Positions 1 to 5,758 of a stretch of 5,758 bases of DNA are shown piece by piece. The DNA is from Phycisphaerae bacterium (lineage in GTDB: Bacteria; Planctomycetota; Phycisphaerae; SM23-33): assembly GCA_030610965.1 (NCBI GenBank), contig JAUWQU010000291.1:1-5758 (forward strand), read 5' to 3'. The first letter of the stretch is position 1; each line of letters starts with the position of its first letter. The notes below the pieces were generated by a model. That model was not told the DNA's origin. It did not search any database and saw only the letters and a program-made list of their open reading frames with translations. Made by a program: the position numbers and the translations under genes.

Positions 1-3000
1 CCCACGACCGGACCGCCCCGCCCCGCGCGGCGACGGCGTCCTGCGACGCGGCCCCCACAGCCACGACGCGCAATGCGAGCGTCGAGGTGCTCGCCGGCGG
101 GCGCGGGGGCTTTGACTGGAAGAAGTGGAAGCAGGCCGGCGAGCCCAAGCAGAAGTTCTTCGTCGCCGCATTCGAGAGGCTCCCCAACGCCGACAAAGAC
201 AAGGCCCTCCGCTGGCCCGGACGGCAATCGCATCTTGCCACAGCCGAACAGTGGCTGGCGATAGCGACAAAGAACGCCAAGTTCCTTGCTACGACTCCGG
301 CGGCTGGTAACATCCCGCTGCCGATCGACCAGATGAAGACCCGCGACGAATGCCGCAAGTACGCCGAGATTCTTCGCAGCACCGCGAACGAGAACGCAGC
401 CGTCGTTCGCGCCCTCGCGGCCGGGAACGAGCTTACGGAGGTGCTGGACGCGCTGGTCAAGGTAGATTCGTGGCATCTGCCGTACGGCAGCTATAACCAG
501 ATCATCACCAATCGGATATTCCGCATCTGGCGTCTGATGCACGAGGGCGACAAGGACCGGTTGTCCGGCCAGTACTTCGACAAGGCCTGGCTGCACTTCG
601 GCTCCAAGCACCTGTGCAACTCGCCGGTGGCCATTTACGACACCGGCGCGGTCAGCAGCTACCTGCGAGCCGCGTGGACCGCCGGCAGCGACGACCCCAC
701 CGACAAATCGCAGGTTGGCAAGTACATCTCGCTGCTTTCCTGGGCGCCGTTCGGCGAGGCCGGCGGCAACCGCAACTCCCGCAAGCAAGCGTTGTTCCAG
801 AGCATCAACTCGGGGGCCACGGCCTGGGCCGACTCGCTGCGAGCCGCCGCCCGCACCAAGAAGGGCCAGGAACTGCAAGTCTTGCAGAAGAAGCTCGCCC
901 AGATCGTCCCCGTCACGGACGCCATAAAGCAGCTCCGCGGGGCGGCCAAACTGGACAAAGCCCCCAACGCGCTGTGCAAGGCCATGGCCGAATTCTACAG
1001 GGCTGACACCGGCCGCGACACGGCCAAACGCACCCCGGCCGCAAGGGCTGTCTACCAGATAGTCCGGCGTTACGCCCAGGCCAAGACCCCTTACGGGCAG
1101 GAAGCATTTCAGCGAATCACCGAGCCCAACCAGCGAGTGAAGGGGGACCTCGCCATCCAGTTGGAGATGCTCGCAGACCAGCTCGCCGACTACAAACCCG
1201 GCAAAAATGAAGAGTTGGTGGCCCGCATTATGGGGCAGCTATACAACCAGCGACAGGATCTTCGCCCGGGACAGGCCAACTCCAAGCTCAAGGCGGACAG
1301 CCTCAAGATCTCCGAGCTGATGGGCAAGGCCGTCATCCGCCTGGCCGACAAGGGCGAGTTCTCGCCGACGCTGTTCAACTGGTTCCGCGCCTATCGCGTC
1401 GGAAGGAACTGGAAAGGCGGCAACGCCGGGCAGGACGTGTTCATCAAGGTGATGGAAAAGAAACTCTTCCAGAAGACCGGCTATCGTGTCCACAGCAGCT
1501 ACAAGAGCGCCACAACCACCTACATGTGGATGATTCGCAACGAATTCCCGGAACTGGCCAAGAAGTACCCGCTGGAGACGTACTTCGACGACATGTACGT
1601 CGCGGAGGCGAAGCAGGCGAAGTACCTCGACTGGTCATACTGGGACTACGCCCGGGACACCAAGGGCAAGATCGCCCGCGCAGCCGCGGAGTTGCTGTCG
1701 GCCAACGAGTTGCCCATGGGCGACGACCGCGAGGGCACGTACACGATGCCCACGCTGATGCGATGGTTGAGCGTCGCGCTCAACGCCGACCCGGCCCTGC
1801 GCAAGGCGGCGCTGGACAAGATCGAGGCCGCCCACGGCAAGACCCGCTTCGACCCGCACGCGATGGGCTACGGCCGATTCACCGACGGGCAGGACCCCCA
1901 GCCGTCGGACCGCAAGCAGTTCTTCGTCGCCCTGGCCAAATACGTGGACCGCGCCAGCCAGGCGCCGCTGCGGCTGCCCATGCCGCCGGTTCACCAGCTT
2001 AAGGACATCGAAGCCAAGGACCTCTCCGACCAGGAGGTAAACGTCCTGCTGCGGATGTTCACCACCGCGGCCGCGCCATACTGGTCGCGCAGCATGCAGT
2101 ACGAGAAGGCGGCCCAGTTGCTCATGGCGGCGCTGCGAGATCGCGGGCGCTGGCCCGACCTGCTGACCCTGGCCGGACCTTGCTGGAAGGTCTGCCGCGA
2201 CACTCGCGACACGACTTTCATACGGTCGCTGACGGGCCTCGCCGGCGATATGCGCAAGGCCAAGAACCAGAACCTCGCCCTGGCCTATAGCGCGGTGGGG
2301 CTTACCGTGATGGCGCGCGACCTGCCGAGCGATGCCCGCTCGGCCCTGATCGGCGTGCGGACGTGGGCAATGGCGGACATGGGCGGCATGATCCCCGTAG
2401 CCAAGGGCGACCCGCTCTACCCGCTCTACGATGCCCAGCTTGCGTACCTTGGCGGGCGGTATCAGTCGGCATGGGAATCGTACTTCGCCAACCGCACCAA
2501 ACTGGTCAAGTCCTTCCGCGAGTTCGACCCGATGTTCTGCGCGTGGATCATCGAGAAGAACACGGAGTTCAAGGACTACGACTCGGCCGAAGAGTTGGCG
2601 CGCGAGGTAATGGCCTGGTTCGACGAGGTGCCGGACCAGATCGAGCCGGAAGCGAGGGCTCGGCTTCAGTTGTCGTACGCGAGAATCGCGATGGCCCGCG
2701 GCGACCGTCCGCGTGCGCGTGCGCTGCTGGCGCGTATCGTCGCCAACAAGGACTTCGCCGGCACCCACAGCCAGATGGACGCCGACCTGGCCATCGCGGA
2801 CGTGGACACTCAGGACGGCAACTACGACAAGGCCATCGAGCGACTGACCGATCTTTCCCGCCGCAAGCACCCGTACATGGAGACGGAGGCGGCGTATCAC
2901 ATGGCCCTGGTCAAGTACGCCCAGGAGGAATACGCCGCGGCCGGCGAGCAGCTCGAGAGCCTCTTCCTCCGAAGCTCCGACCACGCCGACGGGCGGATAC

Positions 3001-5758
3001 TCGAAGGCCGGGTCAACCTCAAGCTCAAGAAGCTCGAGCAGCCCACGGACATCGACCTCGGCGAGAAGATCGGCAAGAAGTACATCCTGCCGGGCCAGCC
3101 CATCCGCGTGACGCTGCTGGACCAGAACCTTTCGGTGGTCCGCAAGGCCACAGAGATCGAGATTCGCGCCTGGGCCGACAGCGGCGACGAGGAGTTCTTC
3201 ACACTCTCGCCGTTCGGCGATTCAAAGACCAAGTTCAAGGGCCAGATCGCCACGGCGCTCGGCAAGCCGGCCAAGGGCGACAAGGTCCTCCAGGTGCTCG
3301 GCAAGGACCGGGTTCACTACGCATTCAGCGACGCGTTCGCCTCTGCCCAGAAGATCGAGTTCAACACCCCCTTCACGCTCCAGGTGGCCACGGACGCCGA
3401 GCTGTACGTCTCCAGCGGAGGCATCCTTACCAAGGAGCAGCGAGAGGGCCTGGCGCTCGAGCAGATGATCCGCAGGCGCATGGGCGCCGAACCGGACGGG
3501 CAGGTCGCGCTGAGCACCGTTCGCCGCGAGGACCAGGTCAGGCCCGGCAACAAGATCAACGTCCGCGTGGTGGACGGCGACCGCGGCGAGACGCCGGGTA
3601 AGGACCGGATAACGGTCCGTGTCGCAGCCGCCAGTGGCGACTCGATAGCTGAGTTCGAGCTCATCGAGACAGGCGAGTACACGGGCATCTTCGAGGGGGC
3701 GGTGCCCACCGAACCGGCCCAGGCCACGGCCTACGCCTCTGACAGCCTGGAAGGCAGCGAGGCGAACTTCACGATCTCCCGGAAGCACTACCCCGCGTGG
3801 GTCGGCCTGCCGAAGACCAGCAAGAACCGCCCCAAAACGCTGAGCGTCAACCTCAACGATAACGTCGCGCTCGGCAAAATGCAGATCAGCGCAAAGGAAC
3901 AGGGCCGCAAGCTCAAGAGCTTCCAGGTCCAGACTTCCTTCAACGGCAAGGACTTCGAGACCGTCGGCGCCTGGCCGGAGGCACACGTGCCGTGGGACGG
4001 CAACGCGACGGTGACATTCTCGCGATGGCAGGCGGACGACCCGTCCGACCCGCGAGCCCTTAACACAATTCCTCGCACCGCCGGCGACTTCCGCAACTAC
4101 CTGGAGCAGGGCTACATCCGCCAGGGCACGCCCAAGGTTTCCGCCCCTGTCAAGAGCGTGTCGGCTGCGTGGGACGCCAAGCTCGCAGGCCAGGGAAGGG
4201 CATTGGGCCTGGACACCAACAAGAACACCCGGCGGTACTACGTTGCGCACATCAAGGCGGCGTTCCACCAGCCGCGGCGGAAGGTCCGCACGTTCGCGCT
4301 CACTCCGCGCAAGGCCCAGACCGACGAGACGCGCCCGGTGAACTACGTGATTGTGCTGGACGGCGAGTCCGGCTCCGAGCGCAAGGCCGACCGTGACAAC
4401 AAATCGGTCTACGAGGTAAGGAAGACCCTCAGCAAGGGCACGCACGTGCTGGAGATATTCGTGTTCGCCGAGCAGAACGCCGACCCGTCGTTCGAGGTCT
4501 CGTGCGACACGAACGAGCCGCCCTACGTCGTGCCGTGCCCGCCGGAGATGTTCGATATCGCCAAGAACCCGAACATCGCCGCCGGGCTGGCGAAGACAGC
4601 CGCGACCGTCAAGGCCAATGAAGACAACACGGCCTTCGAGGTGGCCTTCACCCCCGACTGCCGGGCGCGGGTGATCCGCCTGCTGCTGGCGGACTTCGAG
4701 ACCGACGCGCCGGGCATCAACCGCATCGCCCTTACCGACGCGGCCGGCAAGGAAGTCCTGCCGACGAAATACGACTTCATGGACCTTCGCAAGAACGGGA
4801 GCCTCGAGATAGTCCCCGGCGACCGCGTCACGGTGACGTATAAGGACCCCAAAGTCCTGACGCTGGGCAAGGAGCAGCACGAGGCGTTCCTGACGGCCAC
4901 TTACACGGATGCGACGCTCCGCGCGTGCTTTGTCGAGCACGAGATGCTCAACACCGGCGAGCGCCGGTCGAATTACATCGCGATGCGCCGCTTCGGCGCC
5001 GGCGACGAAATCAACGTCTTCATCAACGATCCTGACGGCGACCTGACGGACAAGCAGGATGCGGTGAAGTTCTCCGCCAAGACGTCCGACGGCAAGACAG
5101 TCGCACTGGACGCACTGGAGACCGAGGAGCACTCGGGCGTGTTCCTGGGCGTCGTGTTCCCCGTGGCCGGCGACCCGAACCGCCCCAGCGAACTCAAGGT
5201 CAAGGCCGGCGACGACGTGGTCCTGTCCTACATGGACCGCGAGAATATCCATCCTGGCATCCCCTGGCCGCGAGAGTTCTCGGTCGAGCAGGTCTGGTAC
5301 ACCCCGCCGGAACTCCGCATTTACAACGTGCGAAGCCTGACGCTCGATGAGGCCGACACACTCGCCGGGCGAGCCGCACAGGCGGCCACCAAGCAGCGAG
5401 GACGCCGGCTCCCGACCAATTTGCCGGACGACGAGACGGCCTGGATGTTCGACGAGGCCGTCCCAGCCCGGCGGACGTTGCTTTCGGTCCGGGCGGACAA
5501 GCAGGATCACTCCAAACCGGCCAGCTATGTCATCGGTGGGCCGCTGCTGGTCGAGGTGCTCTTTCCCGCGATAACCAAGAGCGAGATGAGCGAATGCACG
5601 ATCTATGCCCAAACTGCCCGCGGGCGGACCAAGGCCGGCGCGGCTATTCCGGCCGGCGGGTTCGACCCGAACGTGCCGGGCACGATCAAGCTCTCCCGCA
5701 GGACCGGCGGCCCGCCGGCCCCCATCGCCCCGCCGGGCTACCGGGAAGTCATCGTCCG
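1..5758 (+). CDS. Giant multidomain protein, internal fragment (helical/TPR half plus repeated beta-sandwich half), both ends missing
   Basis: One frame with codons starting at position 3 reads without a stop through all 1,918 complete codons, and two bases of the next codon follow at 5757-5758. Third codon positions are strongly G/C (GAC, AAG, CTC, GCC, GTC dominate), which marks this as the coding frame. The product is hydrophilic and charged. Its N-terminal half is predicted helical and ends in five TPR-like hairpins at residues 805-995. Its C-terminal half is beta-rich, with a module repeated three to five times plus discoidin-like and PA14-like segments. I see no catalytic motif, transmembrane helix or signal peptide in the visible part. 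I do not recognise the full-length family. The architecture suggests an extracytoplasmic scaffold or adhesion protein (inference). A cytoplasmic TPR protein is less likely given the beta modules. No promoter, ribosome binding site or operon partner is visible, so regulation cannot be addressed. Confidence refers to this being one real coding frame. Confidence 0.95.
3..110 (+). other. Low-complexity Ala/Thr/Pro/Arg segment, probable linker (residues 1-36)
   Basis: Residues 1-36 are rich in Ala, Thr, Pro and Arg and end in a Gly-rich stretch (AGGRGG at about 31-36), before sequence with ordinary helical character begins at F37-D38-W39. This looks like a flexible linker after an upstream domain, or the tail of an N-terminal processing region. 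It has no hydrophobic stretch, so it is not itself a signal peptide. The gene must therefore start upstream of the window, unless the GTG at 87 is the start, which I consider unlikely. Confidence 0.5.
111..2412 (+). other. Long alpha-helical region of unknown family (residues 37-804)
   Basis: About 770 residues with amphipathic helix patterns, few Gly or Pro, and many Lys, Glu, Ala, Leu and aromatic residues. I cannot match it to a named family. Visible landmarks are a Trp/Lys start (DWKKWKQ at 38-44), a coiled helix around 285-305 (KKGQELQVLQKKLAQI), and an aromatic cluster at about 538-547 (KYLDWSYWDY). The stretch at about 698-795 already has TPR-helix spacing (for example QYEKAAQLLMAALRDRG near 699-715). 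This part may be a degenerate helical-repeat superhelix leading into the clear TPRs that follow. No catalytic motif is apparent. The lack of predicted membrane segments fits a soluble scaffold. Confidence 0.55.
2415..2987 (+). repeat. Array of five TPR-like helical hairpins (residues 805-995)
   Basis: Five consecutive units carry the tetratricopeptide spacing of small and large residues, with a Gly/Ala at the first turn and Ala near position 20. Cores are: 1, LAYLGGRYQSAWESYF (about 813-828); 2, WIIEKNTEFKDYDSAEELA (about 848-866); 3, LSYARIAMARGDRPRARALL (about 888-907); 4, LAIADVDTQDGNYDKAIERL (about 929-948); 5, HMALVKYAQEEYAAAGEQL (about 965-983). Unit spacing is about 36-41 residues, slightly longer than the canonical 34. 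TPRs form a right-handed superhelix that binds peptides or partner proteins. No partner can be deduced here. The array ends just before the switch to beta-rich sequence near residue 1020, so it probably makes the junction between the two halves. Confidence 0.8.
3060..3422 (+). repeat. Beta module copy 1 (residues about 1020-1140)
   Basis: First copy of the repeated beta module. It opens with LPGQPIRVTLLDQ (about 1029-1041; anchor Gly 1031). The FKG turn is at 1078-1080, 47 residues after the anchor Gly. The closing strand GKDRVHYAFSD (1100-1110) begins 22 residues after the Phe. These two spacings are identical to those in copy 3. The E-T-G element seen in copy 2 is replaced here by LSPFGDSKTK, and the acidic residues after the first strand are mostly lost, so this copy is divergent. 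Another strand pair (FTLQVATDAELYVSSGG, about 1124-1140) follows. A structural, ligand-presenting or spacer role is inferred from the family resemblance only. Confidence 0.6.
3495..3782 (+). repeat. Beta module copy 2, with E-T-G-x-x-T-G-x-F motif (residues about 1165-1260)
   Basis: This is one of the two copies with the clearest sequence signature. VRPGNKINVRVVDGD (about 1179-1193; anchor Gly 1182) starts the module. A second strand, DRITVRVAAASGD, follows, and then ELIETGEYTGIFEGAV (about 1219-1234). The motif ETGEYTGIFEG at 1222-1232 matches a pattern I recall from repeats in large bacterial and archaeal surface proteins, where ETGxNTGVFTG-like turns follow a DPDxN-type loop. FEG lies 48 residues after the anchor Gly, one more than in copies 1 and 3. 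The closing strand is shortened (EGSEANFTIS, 1250-1259) and lacks the usual Y-x-D ending. The module probably folds as a beta sandwich. Confidence 0.65.
3837..4010 (+). other. Discoidin (F5/8 type C)-like segment, tentative (residues about 1279-1336)
   Basis: Residues 1306-1322, SFQVQTSFNGKDFETVG, resemble the central strand-turn of discoidin-type galactose-binding domains, where a strand is followed by S-x-[DN]-G-x-x-[WF]-x-x-V. The strand before it (LSVNLNDNVALGKMQI, about 1280-1295) could be the preceding part of the sheet. A complete F5/8 domain is about 130-150 residues and would need more upstream sequence than is available after module copy 2, so this may be a partial, circularly permuted or simply convergent beta domain. 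If real, it would suggest carbohydrate or surface binding. The evidence is one motif only. Confidence 0.3.
4158..4508 (+). other. PA14-like beta-barrel candidate (residues about 1386-1502)
   Basis: The segment has the layout typical of PA14 domains. An aromatic entry strand RYYVAHIKAAFHQP (about 1411-1424) is followed by RTFALTPRK, then VIVLDGES (1449-1456), corresponding to the family's [FV]-x-[IVL]-D-G strand. The late strand LSKGTHVLEIFVF (1476-1488) corresponds to the family's L-x-x-G-x-H-x-[IL]-x-V strand. Length, about 115 residues, is a little short of the usual 130-150. PA14 domains in bacterial surface proteins and glycosidases commonly bind glycans. The typical Asp-Asp calcium-site pair and the 'SDDG' loop are not evident (LTPRKAQTDE stands in that place), so sugar binding is uncertain even if the fold is right. 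Confidence 0.4.
4608..4895 (+). repeat. Partial or divergent beta module copy (residues about 1536-1631)
   Basis: VIRLLLADFETDAPGINRIAL (from about 1557) lines up with the start of copy 2 (INVRVVDGDRGETPGKDRITV): a hydrophobic strand, then Asp, then Pro-Gly, then Arg-Ile-x-[VL]. The closing strand SLEIVPGDRVTVTYKD (1600-1615) is a close match to ELKVKAGDDVVLSYMD (1730-1745) of copy 3. The middle turn with F-x-G is missing or unrecognisable, and the first strand to closing-strand distance is shorter than in the full copies. I read it as a shortened relative of the same module. Independent convergence is possible, because alternating beta patterns are easy to over-align. Confidence 0.45.
4950..5290 (+). 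repeat. Beta module copy 3, with acidic DPDGDxxD loop (residues about 1650-1763)
   Basis: The most complete copy. FGAGDEINVFINDPDGDLTD (1664-1683; anchor Gly 1667) combines the opening strand with an acidic loop. LETEEHSGVFLGVVF (1705-1719) is the counterpart of the ETGEYTGIFEG turn in copy 2, and FLG at 1714-1716 lies 47 residues after the anchor Gly. ELKVKAGDDVVLSYMD (1730-1745) is the closing strand, whose Gly-Asp begins 22 residues after the Phe. The acidic loop Asp1676, Asp1678, Asp1680, Asp1683 is a plausible calcium site (inference). The copy ends with DRENIHPGIPWPREFSVEQ, and a following strand (VWYTPPELRIYNV) leads into a linker. Confidence 0.65.
5325..5487 (+). other. Charged linker or short helical spacer between modules (residues about 1775-1829)
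   Basis: SLTLDEADTLAGRAAQAATKQ (about 1778-1798) looks helical, Ala-rich and amphipathic. It is followed by a basic, Pro-containing stretch (RGRRLPTNLPDDE) and then PARRTLLSV, which returns to strand character. The segment has no counterpart in the earlier inter-module regions, so it is best read as a spacer between copy 3 and the probable fourth copy. It does not match a named domain that I recognise. Confidence 0.4.
5490..5758 (+). repeat. Probable beta module copy 4, cut by the window end (residues from about 1830)
   Basis: YVIGGPLLVEVLFP (about 1842-1855; anchor Gly about 1845) fits the opening-strand pattern of copies 1-3. A second strand, ECTIYAQTARGRTKAG (about 1864-1879), follows. 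VPGTIKL (1891-1897) falls 46-48 residues after the anchor, where the F-x-G turn sits in the other copies, but with Val in place of Phe and no E-T-G element. The acidic residues after strand 1 are absent. The closing G-D-x-V strand would lie mostly beyond the window. The sequence near the end (RRTGGPPAPIAPPGYRE) is Pro/Gly-rich and may instead be a linker, which weakens the call. Confidence 0.4.

Noticed and set aside
33..47. Cys14 in the context TASC as a lipoprotein cleavage site
   Set aside because: The residues before it are Pro, Arg, Ala and Thr with no hydrophobic stretch, and the -3 position is Thr rather than Leu, so it does not form a lipobox.
87..89. GTG at position 87 as the start of the gene
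   Set aside because: No convincing ribosome binding site precedes it, no stop in the frame precedes it within the window, and no signal peptide follows. The open frame simply enters from upstream.
1635..2984. A 449-codon open frame on the minus strand
   Set aside because: Same explanation: codon-aligned antisense of the sense gene, ending at the TCA serine codon at 1635-1637. The sense strand here encodes helical sequence running into clear TPRs.
2363..3601. A 412-codon open frame on the plus strand in another register
   Set aside because: It overlaps the TPR array and beta modules 1 and 2 out of frame. Its product is dominated by Arg, Gly, Pro and Ala, as expected for an out-of-frame reading of GC-rich DNA, with no domain pattern.
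4953..4968. Perfect GC-rich inverted repeat (7-base arms, 2-base spacer) as a terminator or regulatory hairpin
   Set aside because: It lies inside the open frame (encoding Thr-Gly-Glu-Arg-Arg), the loop is too tight, and no T-run follows. In GC-rich coding DNA such palindromes are expected by chance.
3222..5612. A 796-codon open frame on the minus strand
   Set aside because: It is in codon-aligned register with the + frame, so it stays open simply because a GC-rich gene rarely uses TTA, CTA or TCA codons. It ends exactly at a TCA serine codon (3222-3224) of the sense gene. Its translation is Arg/Val/Leu/Gly-rich without coherent motifs.

Overview
The whole window is the inside of one very large protein-coding gene on the + strand. 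One frame (codons starting at positions 3, 6, 9 and so on) stays open from the first full codon to the last: about 1,918 codons, with neither the start nor the stop in view. I see no other gene, RNA gene, mobile element, CRISPR array, promoter or terminator. Residue numbers below count from the codon at position 3, so residue = position of first codon base divided by 3. GC content is high (roughly 60-65% by eye) and third codon positions are mostly G or C. A giant, mostly unrecognisable protein joining helical repeats to beta domains fits a high-GC environmental bacterium. Planctomycetota (for example a Phycisphaerae-like lineage) is my best guess, but it is a weak inference because no marker gene is present.

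The visible protein has two halves. Residues 1 to about 36 are a low-complexity Ala/Thr/Pro linker. Residues 37 to about 1000 look entirely alpha-helical. Most of this I cannot assign, but residues 805 to about 995 form a convincing run of five TPR-like helical hairpins. From about residue 1020 the composition switches to beta-strand-rich sequence, which continues to the window end.

The beta half contains a repeated module that I reconstructed by hand. Each copy has a G-x-x-I-x-V strand, often followed by acidic residues. A Phe-x-Gly turn lies 47-48 residues later, in two copies preceded by an E-T-[GE]-x-x-[TS]-G element. A 'G-[KD]-D-x-V-x-x-x-[YF]-x-D' strand lies another 22 residues on. Copies begin near residues 1031, 1182 and 1667, with a partial copy around 1558-1615 and a probable fourth near 1845 that runs off the window. 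Between copies 2 and 3 lie a segment resembling the core of a discoidin (F5/8) domain and a segment resembling PA14. Both fold types often bind carbohydrate or surface ligands.

Taken together, this looks like an envelope-associated or secreted scaffold or adhesion protein: a helical protein-interaction half followed by a rod of repeated beta-sandwich modules with possible glycan-binding inserts. Function, localisation and taxon remain inference. The missing N-terminus, where a signal peptide or membrane anchor would lie, would be the most informative missing piece.
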